From positions 3,475,501 to 3,539,500 of the forward strand of contig NZ_OY782038.1 of assembly GCF_963677575.1 (NCBI RefSeq): a stretch of DNA of 64,000 bases, given 5' to 3'. Below the pieces are notes generated by a model that ran no database searches, was not told where the DNA came from, and saw only the letters and a list, made by a program, of their open reading frames with translations. Positions within the stretch are counted from its first letter, which is position 1. The number at the start of each line of letters is the position of its first letter. The position numbers and the translations under genes were made by a program. Below, in pieces: positions 46,950-56,579 of the stretch. The stretch comes from an uncultured Draconibacterium sp. (GTDB taxonomy: Bacteria; Bacteroidota; Bacteroidia; Bacteroidales; Prolixibacteraceae).

Positions 46950-47879
46950 TCACACTGTAAAAGCATCGGCTTTTCTATAAGCCTCAATAAAAGCTTTTTC
47001 TCCCTCTATTCCGGGAATACTTTTACCATGTTCGGCGCATATTGTACCTTTGTAGCCTTTGTCGTAAATATGTTTGAAAATATTGACGAAATTAATTTCG
47101 CCGGTGCCGGGTTCTTTACGTCCGGGATTGTCGCCGCAATGGAAAGCTCCAATATAGTTCCAACAGATGTCCATGTTCATGATAAGATTGCCTTCGGTAA
47201 TTTGCTGGTGATACAGATCGTCAACAATTTTACAACTTGGATGATCGACGGCAACACAGATCATTTTTGCCTGCGCCATTTTAGTGAGGAATAATTTTGG
47301 ATGGTCTACCTGGTGGTTTAATGGCTCCATAACCAAATCCAGTCCGCTTGTTCCGGCAACATCACAACAAGCACGCATATTTTCGATTACATTAATGGTT
47401 TGATAATCCCAATCCATTTTTTCGTCATAAATGCCAAATGTTATCAATCCTATTTTTGCACCTGTTCTTTTTTGTACATCCAGTGCTTCCTTGGTTTTTG
47501 CTACCAGCATTTTAGTTACTTCAGGATCGTCGGTAACACCGTATTTGGCACCATGATCGGCATAAACAATAAACGGGCCAATATCGAGTCCAAGCCGGGC
47601 TGCTTCACTACCGATCTTTTCCTGCATTTCGGCAGGTTTCCATATCAATCCGTTATCAAAAAAAGCTGTAAATCCCTGGTCGGCAATAAACTTCAGGTTT
47701 TCAACCGGATCTTCTCCAACATGCTCGCGGAAGGTTCCAAGCCCCGGAGCATATTTCAACTTGAATTTAGCCGAATTTGAGACTCTTGAATCAGAAACAG
47801 AAGCACTTGCAATGCCTGAAATGCCGCTGAAAGCCAGGGTGCCCGCTGCGGCGTTACGAATAAAATTTCTTCTTTCCAT
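46950..47879 (-). CDS. Exported hydroxypyruvate-isomerase-like TIM-barrel protein
   Basis: A 309-residue protein of the sugar phosphate isomerase/epimerase superfamily. The N-terminus has a twin-arginine-type signal (MERRNFIRNAAAG with a hydrophobic run to about residue 27). The barrel shows metal-site residues in order: the Glu of MEPLN, the Asp/His of VDDLYH, the His of GAFHCGDNPGR, and the Glu of CAEHG. GDNPGRKEPGTGEINF closely resembles the hydroxypyruvate isomerase signature. Tat-exported relatives are frequent in sulfatase-rich Bacteroidota and Planctomycetota, usually without assigned substrate. It follows the second sulfatase by 113 bp on the same strand and ends at a strong terminator, so it is probably part of the same operon. 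Confidence 0.88.
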   Translation of the reverse strand: MERRNFIRNAAAGTLAFSGISGIASASVSDSRVSNSAKFKLKYAPGLGTFREHVGEDPVENLKFIADQGFTAFFDNGLIWKPAEMQEKIGSEAARLGLDIGPFIVYADHGAKYGVTDDPEVTKMLVAKTKEALDVQKRTGAKIGLITFGIYDEKMDWDYQTINVIENMRACCDVAGTSGLDLVMEPLNHQVDHPKLFLTKMAQAKMICVAVDHPSCKIVDDLYHQQITEGNLIMNMDICWNYIGAFHCGDNPGRKEPGTGEINFVNIFKHIYDKGYKGTICAEHGKSIPGIEGEKAFIEAYRKADAFTV

Positions 47880-47992
47880 GGTTATGTGGTTTAAATTATG
47901 TGCTGTAATGCCTGTTTACAAATAAGCATTTTTACAGATGTTTTGTTCTAATATGACGCAAAAAAATGAAATATAACTAATTCATTTATTGG

Positions 47993-49567
47993 TTAATCGA
48001 TGGTGATTTTACTTCCCCACCAATCATTCCCCGGATCAAAATCCTCTGAGAGCATCCAAAGCCGTTGGTTTTCCAGTGCCGGCCATCTATTTTCGATAAC
48101 TTTTTGCAGATGCGTTTTTTCGCGTTCAGCAGTCCATGTTGGATCTTGCGTTGGGAAACGAGCTCCCATTTCGTCCAGCATTTCAAAAAGTTGACTGCTC
48201 ATTTCTTTCACTTTCTCCGGATTTTCCGCAGCCAGATCATTCGTTTCGCTTAAATTGTTTTTCAGATCGTATAATTCCTCTCTTCCATCTTCGTAATAAT
48301 GAATAAGTTTCCAGTCGCCCAAACGAATTATCGATGATGGTTCGCCACCCTGATTTCCGTAATGCGGATAATGCCAGATTAAGGGGCGTTCAGCAAGCGA
48401 TTCGCCTTTTAAAAGCGGAACAAGACTTACGCCGTCCATGTGTTCTTCCGGTTTTAATTCGGCACCACAAAGTTCAAGAATAGTTGGGTAGAAATCGGTG
48501 CCGGTTACCGGAGTGTTGCACGTTTGCCCATTTCCCAATTCAGGAACTTTTATAAAAAATGGTTCGCGAATTCCACCTTCAAACTGATATCCTTTTCCGC
48601 CACGCAACGGTTTGTTCGAAGTTGCAAATGCATCGCCGGCTGCCACGCCACCGTTGTCGCCGGTAAAGCAGATGATGGTATTTTCTGCCAAGCCCAATTC
48701 GTCCAAAGCATCCAACACATAACCAACTGCATCGTCGGTACTTTCTACCAGCCCTGCATAAATGGGATTATCCTGATGTTGGCGGATAGGCAGAAAATGC
48801 CCCATTTCAAATCCTGTTTCGGCTATCCCCAAAGCTTCGGCTTTATTGCGGTATTTTGCCCATTTTTCCTGTGTGGTTTGAATGGGGCCGTGCACCGCAT
48901 AAAACGATAAGTAGGCGAAAAAAGCAGTGTCTTTATTGTTTTGAATAAAATCGACCGTTTCTTTTGCCAGTCGCATAGTGAGGTTCTCGCCATCGGGGCC
49001 ACTTGGGAGATTTGGATTTTCCCATGGAGCATAATAGCCACCAATCGGACTTCCAACATCCCAACCACCTTTGTTGATGTCAAAACCATGATCTTCGGGC
49101 CATGATCCTTTTTCGCCAAGATGCCATTTCCCGGCAAAAAAAGTGGTGTAACCAGCTTCTTTTAAAGCTTCGGGCAATGTGGTATAACTTTGTTGAAGAT
49201 GATGAACATACTCCGGTGGAAGTAGTTTTGTAGCGCGGCCCAACTTGCTCCAGGCTTTGCCGGTTTTTGCTCCAATCCAATCGGTAATGCCGTGTCGGGC
49301 CGGAAACTTTCCACTCAGGATGCTGGCCCGCGATGGGCTGCAAACCTGGCATGTTGCATAGCCGTTGGTAAATATCATTCCTTCGTGGGCAATGCGATCA
49401 ATGTTCGGTGTTTCGTAATACTTGCTGCCCATTACGCTGCAATCGGTGTAGCCATAATCGTCAACCAGTATAAACAGAATATTCGGTTTTGAAACCTCCT
49501 GTTTTTTCTGTTGGCACGAAAACAATGTAATCGTAATAAGAACCAGAAAAGTGATCTTGTTACTCAT
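47993..49567 (-). CDS. Lipoprotein sulfatase (Cys-type, S1 family)
   Basis: ATG at 49567 is chosen because the protein then starts MSNKITFLVLITITLFSC, a lipoprotein signal with lipobox Cys18; the frame stays open much further upstream only because it overlaps the next gene. The 524-residue mature type hydrolyses sulfate esters in the periplasm or at the outer membrane. The formylglycine motif is C76-S-P-S-R, in the Cys form matured by an anaerobic or aerobic formylglycine-generating enzyme not present here. Metal-site D36-D37 and the GKWHLG segment fit the S1 family. A 10-bp gap to the preceding sulfatase indicates co-transcription. The sulfated substrate and S1 subfamily cannot be fixed by eye. 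Confidence 0.94.
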   Translation of the reverse strand: MSNKITFLVLITITLFSCQQKKQEVSKPNILFILVDDYGYTDCSVMGSKYYETPNIDRIAHEGMIFTNGYATCQVCSPSRASILSGKFPARHGITDWIGAKTGKAWSKLGRATKLLPPEYVHHLQQSYTTLPEALKEAGYTTFFAGKWHLGEKGSWPEDHGFDINKGGWDVGSPIGGYYAPWENPNLPSGPDGENLTMRLAKETVDFIQNNKDTAFFAYLSFYAVHGPIQTTQEKWAKYRNKAEALGIAETGFEMGHFLPIRQHQDNPIYAGLVESTDDAVGYVLDALDELGLAENTIICFTGDNGGVAAGDAFATSNKPLRGGKGYQFEGGIREPFFIKVPELGNGQTCNTPVTGTDFYPTILELCGAELKPEEHMDGVSLVPLLKGESLAERPLIWHYPHYGNQGGEPSSIIRLGDWKLIHYYEDGREELYDLKNNLSETNDLAAENPEKVKEMSSQLFEMLDEMGARFPTQDPTWTAEREKTHLQKVIENRWPALENQRLWMLSEDFDPGNDWWGSKITID

Positions 49568-49577
49568 AATAGCTTTC

Positions 49578-51011
49578 TTATTCTTCATTGCCAAATCTGA
49601 AAATATCAGACTTGGTATGTGATTTTTTGATAAGGGCACTAAGCTCCTCAACCAATCCCGGATGATCGCTGGCAACATTGTTCTCTTCGCCAACATCGTT
49701 TGCCAGATTGTATAATTCAGTAGTCGTTTTTTCGGGTGTAAAAACGTTGTAGTGTACCAGTTTCCAATCACCTTTTCGAACCGCCTGTCTGCCTCCCATC
49801 TCGTGGAACTCCCAGTATAAATAATCGTGCTGAGCCTCTTGTTTTTCGCCAAGTAATGTTGGTAAAAATGAAATGCCATCAATCTGATCGGGAGTAGAAA
49901 TACCTGTAATTTCTGCCAGGGTTGGGAATACGTCCCAGAAAGCAGAAATATGGTTTGTTGTGCTGCCGGCTGCAATTTTTCCGTCCCATACAGCAATCAT
50001 TGGCATCCGGATGCCACCTTCGTACAAATCACGTTTATACCCTTTTAATGGTCCGTTTGAGTTGAAATAATCAGGATCGGCACCACCTTCCAAATGTGGT
50101 CCGTTATCAGAAGTAAAAATGATCAATGTGTTTTCGTAAATCCCCAGCTCTTTCAGTTTGGCAACGATTTCTCCAACCTGCATATCGAGGTAATCAACCA
50201 TTGCGGCAAATGCAGCGTGCGTTTCCGGTTGCGAGCCATAACCTCCTTTTTTGTACCTTTCACCATCGTCAACTCCCTGGTATGCTTTTTCCGGCTCAAG
50301 TTTGCCACGGTATTTGGCAATGTATTCTTCAGGCGCAAACAATTCGGCATGTGGGATAACCGAAGGATAGTACATAAAAAAAGGATGGTCTTTATTGTCT
50401 TCTAAAAACTTTAAAGCCTGCTTATGAATAGGTATTGGGGCATACGTCCCCTTTCCTTTGCCGCTATTGTTTTCCAGCCACACGGTATCCTGGTTGTGGT
50501 TTAAAAAGTAGGGATAGTAATTATGTGCCAGCGTTTGGTCGTTGTAACCGAAAAATACGTCAAACCCTTGTTTGGCGGGGTCGCCGCTTGACCCCTGTGC
50601 CCCAAGCCCCCATTTTCCAAAAGCCCCGGTAACATACCCGTTTTCTTTCAGGATACCGGCCATTGTTTTTGTTTCGGCAGGTAGGGGCCAGTTTCCAATT
50701 GCATCCCGTTTATTTCCCCTGATGGGTGTGTGCCCGGTGTGCTGCCCGGTTAACAATGCTGAGCGCGATGGGGAGCAAACCGTTGAACCCGAATAATGCT
50801 GGGTAAACCGCATGCCGTTTTCGGCCAGTTTGTCAATATTAAGTGTTGAAAAATGAGTTTGCCCGTAGCAACTCAGGTCGCCATAACCAAGGTCGTCGGC
50901 TAGAATATAAATAATATTCGGCTTTGCCGGCTGTATCTCCGACGTTTTTGATTTTGGCTGACAAGCCAGTAAAAATAAGTTTAGAATTGTAAGTAAGATT
51001 AGTTTATTCAT
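49578..51011 (-). CDS. Lipoprotein arylsulfatase-like sulfatase (Cys-type, S1 family)
   Basis: A 477-residue lipoprotein (lipobox LLAC, Cys17). The sulfatase fold is shown by ILADDLGYGDLSCYG (metal-binding D39-D40), the formylglycine motif C79-S-P-S-R, the GKWGLG segment, and FTSDNGPHLEGGADP with the second metal-site Asp-Asn. It belongs to a different S1 subgroup from its downstream neighbour, so the two probably remove sulfate from different positions or sugars. It is 16 bp after the GH2 gene in transcription order. The pair with a beta-galactosidase-like enzyme points to a sulfated galactan or related glycan. Confidence 0.94.
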   Translation of the reverse strand: MNKLILLTILNLFLLACQPKSKTSEIQPAKPNIIYILADDLGYGDLSCYGQTHFSTLNIDKLAENGMRFTQHYSGSTVCSPSRSALLTGQHTGHTPIRGNKRDAIGNWPLPAETKTMAGILKENGYVTGAFGKWGLGAQGSSGDPAKQGFDVFFGYNDQTLAHNYYPYFLNHNQDTVWLENNSGKGKGTYAPIPIHKQALKFLEDNKDHPFFMYYPSVIPHAELFAPEEYIAKYRGKLEPEKAYQGVDDGERYKKGGYGSQPETHAAFAAMVDYLDMQVGEIVAKLKELGIYENTLIIFTSDNGPHLEGGADPDYFNSNGPLKGYKRDLYEGGIRMPMIAVWDGKIAAGSTTNHISAFWDVFPTLAEITGISTPDQIDGISFLPTLLGEKQEAQHDYLYWEFHEMGGRQAVRKGDWKLVHYNVFTPEKTTTELYNLANDVGEENNVASDHPGLVEELSALIKKSHTKSDIFRFGNEE

Positions 51012-51027
51012 GGTTTAAAATGTAATG

Positions 51028-53466
51028 TTAAATATTTTTTGTTCGAATAGAAACTGTTGCTGTCTCAAGTCCTTTGCCACTCACCTCAAGTTGCATTTCT
51101 CCGTCCTCTTCGGTTGATTGAACGGTAACCACTAATTGGCCGCTAAAGGCTTTCATTGTTGGCAGGTGGAATAGTTCGAGTGATGTGGCATCGCCATTGC
51201 AAGCGGCTTTGTATTTACCGGCACCGCTGACTTTAAAATTCAGTTGGTTGGTGGCTGTGGGGCAAAGGTTGCCGTCTTTGTCAACAACCGAAACAGTGAT
51301 GTAGCTGAGGTCATTTCCGTCGGCAGCAATTTGCTCGCGGTTGGCTGATAATTGCAGGTGATGAGGTGCACCGGCGGTGTGTATTTCCTGCTCTGCCACG
51401 GCGTTCCCTTCATCATCAAAAGCAACTACTTTTACGGTTCCGGGTTCGTATTTTACATCCATCCACATCAGGCGGTTTCGCTTCAGTAATGTTTCTTTGC
51501 TTTTCTTCTGAACACCCTGACTTTTTCCATTTACAAACAACTCGGCACTGTTGAAATTGGTGTACACAAAAACAGGCGTTGTTTCTCCTTCGCGACCTTC
51601 CCAGTTCCAATGAGGAAGAATGTGCAAGGTTTCGTCTTCAGTGTTCCAGCGGCTACGGTACAGGTAGTAGCGGTCTTTTGGTAAACCTGCCAGGTCGCAA
51701 ATGCCAAAATACGAACTTCGCGATGGCCACGCTTCGTTATATGGAGTAGGTTCGCCAAGGTAATCAAACCCGGTCCATACGAACTCTCCGATTACCCAAT
51801 CAAAATCATCCTGCCAGTAAAAATCTTCGTCAGGAATATTCGACCACGAACATGCTTCCAAATCGTATGAAGAACTTTGGAAATCGTCGTATCGCACCAT
51901 TTTTCCCTCTTTTACCGGGAATTTGTAAATACCTCTCGAACTTACTGTAGACGCAGTTTCCGAGCCAAGGATAAACCCTTGAGGAAAACGCTCGTAAGCT
52001 TCGTCGTATAAATGCAGGCGGTAATTTAAACCGGGGATATCCATAATAGCACCAAAACCGTTTTTTAGGGTGTTGCCCACCTGATCCATTCCAACGGTTA
52101 CCGGGCGCGTTCCATCTTCACGGTGGAAAATATCCTGCAGCCATTTTGCCAGTTTTACACCCTCGGTACCCCATTGATCAGGAACTTCGTTGCCCGAACT
52201 CCACATAACGATACACGGGTGGTTGCGTGTGGCGCGAACCAGATTTACAACATCTTTTTCGGCCCAATCGTTAAAATACAGATTGTAGCCATTTTCAACT
52301 TTTGGCTTGGCCCATTCGTCAAAACTTTCGGCAAGGAAAAGGAAGCCCATTTCATCGCAAAGTTCGAGTTGCTCCATCGACGGCATATTATGCGACGAGC
52401 GGATGGCATTACAGCCCATATCTTTTAAAATTGTCAGCTGGCGTTTTAATGCAGCTTTGTTTACTGCGGCTCCAAGCGGCCCCAAATCGTGGTGCAGACA
52501 CACGCCTTTAAACTTTGTAACTTCACCATTTAGTACCAAACCTTTGCCACGTTCGTAAACCACACTTCGTACTCCAAAACGAATATTCTGTTCGTCTTTT
52601 AGCGTGTTTCCTTCGTATAATTTCATATTTGCGGTGTACAAGTATGGCGATTCGGTATCCCAGAGTCTTGGATTCGGAATGGCAATATTTTGCTCTGTTT
52701 TGGTGCCAAATAGTTCGTCGGTGGTGTTTGTAGCCACCATGTTTCCTTCGGCATCTTTTATTTTGGTAACAACCTTGATGTTGCTTCCGTTAACTTCGGC
52801 TTTAAAGTTTACCTGCGCTAATTCTTCCGAAACAAAAGGGGTGGTAATAAACGTTCCCCACTGTTTAAAATTCACCTCGTTTTTTACAATTACCTGTACT
52901 TTGCGGTAAATTCCTGCGCCGGGGTACCAGCGCGATGATGATTCTTTATTCTCGAGGCGAACAGCTAAAAGGTTTTCTTCGCCGGCATTTACATAGTCGC
53001 TAATGTCGAAATAGAAATAACTGTAACCGTAAGGACGATTGCCAACTTTTTTACCATTTACGTATACTTCTGCATTACTCATCGCTCCGTCGAAAACAAG
53101 CAGCGCTTTTTTCCCGGGGCCAAAATCCGGCAATTCGAAAGTTTTGCGGTACCAGCCAATTCCAATGTGTGGCAGTGCACCGGTGCGTCCGGTACGCAGG
53201 CGAGCCTCTTTTTCCATATCCTGAGTTACCCGTACTTTCTGAGCATCAATTTCTTTGTCGAAAGGTCCTTTAATGGCCCAGTCGTGCGGAACTTCAACTG
53301 TTTCCCAGTCTGCTGCATCAGTTTGTGGCAGTTGGGCATCAGCAACTTCCTGATTAATAAATTTCCAGTTTTTTTGAAGTGTTTGTACGCTTCTTGTTTC
53401 GCTGGTTGTTTCAACACAGGCCGAGAAAATAAATAAGATGAGGATGAAAGAAAATAAAGATTTCAT
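51028..53466 (-). CDS. GH2 family beta-galactosidase-like lipoprotein
   Basis: Start at 53466 gives MKSLFSFILILFIFSAC, a lipoprotein signal with Cys17, and 812 residues; an in-frame codon 39 bp upstream would bury it. Domains in order: sugar-binding jelly roll (about 30-210, with VEVPHDWAIKGPF and GAMSNAEVYVNGKKVG), Ig-like domain (to about 315), GH2 TIM barrel (about 320-615) with acid/base E427 in SSGNEVPDQW and nucleophile E561 in IGEFVWTGFDYLGEP, then a DUF4982-type domain (PHWNWEGREGET to about 705) and a C-terminal Ig-like domain. Both catalytic residues are present. Activity is probably beta-galactosidase, but related GH2 enzymes act on other beta-linked sugars. First gene of the carbohydrate operon. 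Confidence 0.92.
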   Translation of the reverse strand: MKSLFSFILILFIFSACVETTSETRSVQTLQKNWKFINQEVADAQLPQTDAADWETVEVPHDWAIKGPFDKEIDAQKVRVTQDMEKEARLRTGRTGALPHIGIGWYRKTFELPDFGPGKKALLVFDGAMSNAEVYVNGKKVGNRPYGYSYFYFDISDYVNAGEENLLAVRLENKESSSRWYPGAGIYRKVQVIVKNEVNFKQWGTFITTPFVSEELAQVNFKAEVNGSNIKVVTKIKDAEGNMVATNTTDELFGTKTEQNIAIPNPRLWDTESPYLYTANMKLYEGNTLKDEQNIRFGVRSVVYERGKGLVLNGEVTKFKGVCLHHDLGPLGAAVNKAALKRQLTILKDMGCNAIRSSHNMPSMEQLELCDEMGFLFLAESFDEWAKPKVENGYNLYFNDWAEKDVVNLVRATRNHPCIVMWSSGNEVPDQWGTEGVKLAKWLQDIFHREDGTRPVTVGMDQVGNTLKNGFGAIMDIPGLNYRLHLYDEAYERFPQGFILGSETASTVSSRGIYKFPVKEGKMVRYDDFQSSSYDLEACSWSNIPDEDFYWQDDFDWVIGEFVWTGFDYLGEPTPYNEAWPSRSSYFGICDLAGLPKDRYYLYRSRWNTEDETLHILPHWNWEGREGETTPVFVYTNFNSAELFVNGKSQGVQKKSKETLLKRNRLMWMDVKYEPGTVKVVAFDDEGNAVAEQEIHTAGAPHHLQLSANREQIAADGNDLSYITVSVVDKDGNLCPTATNQLNFKVSGAGKYKAACNGDATSLELFHLPTMKAFSGQLVVTVQSTEEDGEMQLEVSGKGLETATVSIRTKNI

Positions 53467-53764
53467 ATCTGATAAATTGTTTGTTTTTAGCGGATGATGC
53501 GCCATTTACTGCATAGAGAGAACTTGTATTCTAAAGGTTGCTTCACTAATTAAAGTTTGTTCTTTGTGTTTCATTGCAATCGAATTTCAAAAGTTCTTTC
53601 AACTAACAGACGCATTTTTAATACTACATACATATGCTCTCAGTAAAATATTTGTTGCTTCAAATTCTAACTTAACTGGTAGGTACTGGTGTGGTACAAA
53701 TATGCAAAGAAATACGATAATTTAAATGATTTCGAGACCTATCGTGCAACACTCACTATATTGC
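53467..53764. other. Upstream gap of the GH2 operon with a possible coding remnant
   Basis: Nearly 300 bp. The half next to the GH2 gene is A/T-rich leader without a recognisable promoter box. On the forward strand 53683-53808 is open and reads WYKYAKKYDNLNDFETYRATL and on to a TAG, which looks like the C-terminal end of a protein, but I cannot place its family; it abuts the broken 3-prime end of the TPR pseudogene. Confidence 0.3.
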
Positions 53765-53810
53765 TTAAGAAAGTTGATTACGACAATGAGAGTGGAATAC
53801 TAAAATAGAA

Positions 53811-54858
53811 GTTGCTGCCCCGGCCTTTTTTGCTGTCGACAAGTCTTCTGTTTCCAGATAATAAGTTATAAAGCTCAGGAGAACTTCAATTTCCCGCTGT
53901 TTGTCGTTAATTTGCGGTAAAAGCTCCAACGCATTATTCAAATGATCAAGAGCTTGTTCCTGCTGGTTTAGTTTTAGGTTGGTGTAGCCCCGCGAGGTAT
54001 AATTTAAACACTGGTTTCTAATGTTTTGTGTTTCAATATCAACATCCAATGCTTTTTGGAAGTAGAGCTGTGCACTTCGGTGTTCTTTTAGGTATTCGTA
54101 ATAAGAGGCAATGTTTCCATAGGCTTCTGAAAGCCCATATGTATTGCCTGCCTTTTCACAAATATTTTTTGCTTTAATCATGTAGTTTAGTGCCTGTACC
54201 TGGTCTTTCCCGTAAGAATATAATATACCCAGGTTAAGGTAGCACGCAATTAACGAAACCGAATCTTTGGTGTCGGTAAATATGGTAATGGCTTGTTCCA
54301 GGTTGGCAATGGCCGGAATCCAGTCGCCTGTTTGGTCGTAAACATAACTGATAAGAAACAATACCGTCCCTTCACCGTATTTGTAATTTATTTTCTAGTT
54401 AATGGTTAAAACCCTGCAATTTATTGCAGCTACTTTAGTTTCTATGAATCTTCAATTTCGAATAATGAATGAAGTGCAATACAATATTTTGTTCCGTGTT
54501 TTCACTAAAATCTTCAATCTAAAATCGTTAATCGATATTCATAATTCACTTCTACTTTTTTATTCCATCGAATTTCATTCGAAATCTTAAACCTATGTAT
54601 TTTCAATGCATAGGGGTTTATTTTTTGCGCCAACTCCAGCGCTTTTTGTCCGTATGCTAACGAACTATCCGGGTTGATATAATCATATAAATCGGACAAA
54701 TCGATGTAAATATCGACGATCTTCTCCGCGTTTGTTTCCGTTTTAACAGCGGTTTTAAGCGAATCGATCTGTATGGTTTGGTTTTCATAAGCAGATGAAA
54801 CACCAACAATAAATACGAACAATAGGGTCAGTAAAATATGTTTATTCCGATTTTTCAT
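53811..54858 (-). pseudogene. Exported TPR-repeat protein, disrupted and truncated
   Basis: Reading from ATG 54858, residues 1-81 give a signal peptide (ILLTLLFVFIVGVSSAY) and the first TPR (LAYGQKALELAQKIN). The frame is then broken by a 222-bp insertion; the TPR continues at 54394 as KINYKYGEGTVLFLISYVYD and runs through four to five TPR units to about 53825, where homology stops. Removing 230 bp (insert plus one duplicated 8-mer) rejoins both parts in frame without losing a residue. Such N-terminal TPR regions usually precede a sensor kinase or LuxR-type output domain in Bacteroidota; that part is absent here. Almost certainly non-functional. Confidence 0.82.
54395..54616. mobile_element. 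222-bp MITE-like insertion with 8-bp target duplication
   Basis: The non-coding segment is flanked by TTTATTTT at 54387-54394 and 54617-54624. It carries a hairpin near each end: CTGCAAT-TT-ATTGCAG at 54414-54429 and an imperfect one at 54589-54619 (AAACC-TATGTATT paired with AATGCATA-GGGGTTT, whose last bases enter the duplicated 8-mer). No clear terminal inverted repeat joins the two ends, and no transposase gene is inside. It interrupts the TPR gene within one codon run. Confidence 0.7.
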
Positions 54859-55083
54859 AGGTTTGCACAGATGTGCAAATATAATTAAATCAACTATATA
54901 CGATAATAAATATAGAGGCCGATAACTTTAAGTTAAACAGCTCGCGTTTCTTGTTCCACTGTTGGCGGGACATTGTAAAGAAAATGTGAGTGAACGCGGG
55001 CTGAAAAAACTGATAAATTTCATATTTCTAATTCTTTTTATACCTTGTCGGCGTAAGATCAGTGATTATAACCCGTGAAATGT
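54859..55083. other. Divergent gap upstream of the MltF-like gene
   Basis: 225 bp between the divergent TPR pseudogene and the transglycosylase gene. No coding frame is supported. It presumably holds the promoters of both, but no convincing TAnnTTTG box with a spaced TTTG was found. Confidence 0.35.
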
Positions 55084-56520
55084 ATGATAAAACATTGCTT
55101 TGGTATTATTTGCATCGTCTTGCTTTTAATGGTGACTGCATGCTCCTCAAACAGAAGTTCAAGAGACCACAAGAAAGAAGATCGCCCTGTAATTGATCGT
55201 GATTTACCGGAGATTTTGGATGATGGCGTGCTGAATGTTGTTACTACCTACAGCAGTACCAGTTACTTTTTGTACCGCGGGCAGCCCATGGGATACGAGT
55301 ACGAGCTGTTAAAGCGTTTTGCCGAGCATCTTGGCGTTGATTATAAACTCGAAATATCGAATGACTTTGAGAACATGTATGAAATGCTGATGAGCGGCAA
55401 AGTTGACCTCATTGCGCATGGATTGACCATTACCGGGAAACGTAAGGAATTGGTGCAGTTTTCAGATTATTTGTACCTCACTCACCAGGTGTTGGTGCAA
55501 AAAAAGCCCGACAACTGGAGAAAAATGAAATGGAGTGCAGTTCAAAGTTCATTAATACACGATGCCATTGAATTGATCAACGATACTGTTTCGGTGCGTG
55601 CCAACTCGTCGTATTTAAACAGGGTAGAAAACCTGATGGATGAAATGGGTGGTAATATTTATATTGATACGCTGCCCGGCGACTTGTCAACTGATAAGAT
55701 TATTGAGATGGTATCGAATGGAGATATCAAATACACGTTTGCCGATAATAATCTTGCCAGCATTAATGCGTCGTATTATCCCAATCTGGATATTCGCGTT
55801 CCGGTAAGTTTTTCGCAGCGTATGGCCTGGGCTATACGGCCCGGATCGGATGAGTTGCTAACAGAGCTAAATGGCTGGATCGACTCGATGAAAAACGGAG
55901 CAACCTATTACGTAATTTATAACAAGTATTTTAAAAACGAGCGTTCGTTTAGGATGCGCGAAAACAGTGTTTACTACAGTATAAATCACAACCGGATTAG
56001 TGAATACGACGATTTGATACAAACCTATGCAGACACAATAGGTTGGGATTGGCGACTGATGGCGTCGATGATCTACCAGGAATCGAGGTTTAATCCGGTG
56101 TCGGAATCGTGGGCTGGTGCAAAAGGTTTAATGCAAATGATGCCGCAAACTGCCGAAAAATATGGAGTAGAAGACAGAACCGACCCGGAGGATAACCTGG
56201 AAGGAGCAACCAAAGTGTTAAAAGTTTTGTGGGACCGTTTTATTGATATCCCCGATTCGGTGCAGCGTATAAAATTTACGATGGCTGCTTATAACTGCGG
56301 TTATAGCCATGTGCTTGATGCACGCACACTGGCCGAAGAGGAAGGAATTGACAGTTATCGCTGGGACGAGTGCACAGAGGAATCGATGTTAAAACTCAGC
56401 TATCCCGAGAATTACAATAAGCCTTTTATAAAATATGGTTATGTGCGCGGGATTGAACCGGTGAGTTACGTAAAGCAGATTTTTAGCCGCTACGAGCATT
56501 ATTCCCAGTTACTGGAATAG
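55084..56520 (+). CDS. mltF: Membrane-bound lytic murein transglycosylase F-like lipoprotein
   Basis: ATG 55084 (478 residues) is preferred to GTG 55075 because it gives a clean lipoprotein signal, with lipobox VTAC and Cys20. Residues about 45-270 form a periplasmic solute-binding type 3 domain (GVLNVVTTYSSTSYFLYRGQ, then DLIAHGLTITGKRKE), and about 310-450 a lytic transglycosylase SLT domain with catalytic E333 in YQESRFNP followed by AGAKGLMQMMPQTAEKYG and AAYNCGYSHV. This two-domain order is that of MltF, which cleaves peptidoglycan glycan strands with 1,6-anhydro product formation and is tuned by muropeptides through the regulatory domain. Single-gene unit facing a terminator shared with the convergent aldolase. 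Confidence 0.93.
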   Translation: MIKHCFGIICIVLLLMVTACSSNRSSRDHKKEDRPVIDRDLPEILDDGVLNVVTTYSSTSYFLYRGQPMGYEYELLKRFAEHLGVDYKLEISNDFENMYEMLMSGKVDLIAHGLTITGKRKELVQFSDYLYLTHQVLVQKKPDNWRKMKWSAVQSSLIHDAIELINDTVSVRANSSYLNRVENLMDEMGGNIYIDTLPGDLSTDKIIEMVSNGDIKYTFADNNLASINASYYPNLDIRVPVSFSQRMAWAIRPGSDELLTELNGWIDSMKNGATYYVIYNKYFKNERSFRMRENSVYYSINHNRISEYDDLIQTYADTIGWDWRLMASMIYQESRFNPVSESWAGAKGLMQMMPQTAEKYGVEDRTDPEDNLEGATKVLKVLWDRFIDIPDSVQRIKFTMAAYNCGYSHVLDARTLAEEEGIDSYRWDECTEESMLKLSYPENYNKPFIKYGYVRGIEPVSYVKQIFSRYEHYSQLLE

Positions 56521-56526
56521 CATAAA

Positions 56527-56554
56527 AAACCGCTTCCCAAACGAGAAACGGTTT
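56527..56554. terminator. Shared terminator between mltF and fbaA
   Basis: AAACCGCTT (56527-56535) pairs with AAACGGTTT (56546-56554) with one mismatch, preceded by an A-run and followed by A/T-rich sequence. It lies between two convergent stops and can serve both strands. Confidence 0.75.
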
Positions 56555-56579
56555 ACATATTTTATATCGAAAAGTGTTC

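Noticed and set aside
49568..49996. Long N-terminal extension of the downstream sulfatase
   Set aside because: It overlaps the coding sequence of the upstream sulfatase and would bury a clear lipoprotein signal starting at 49567.
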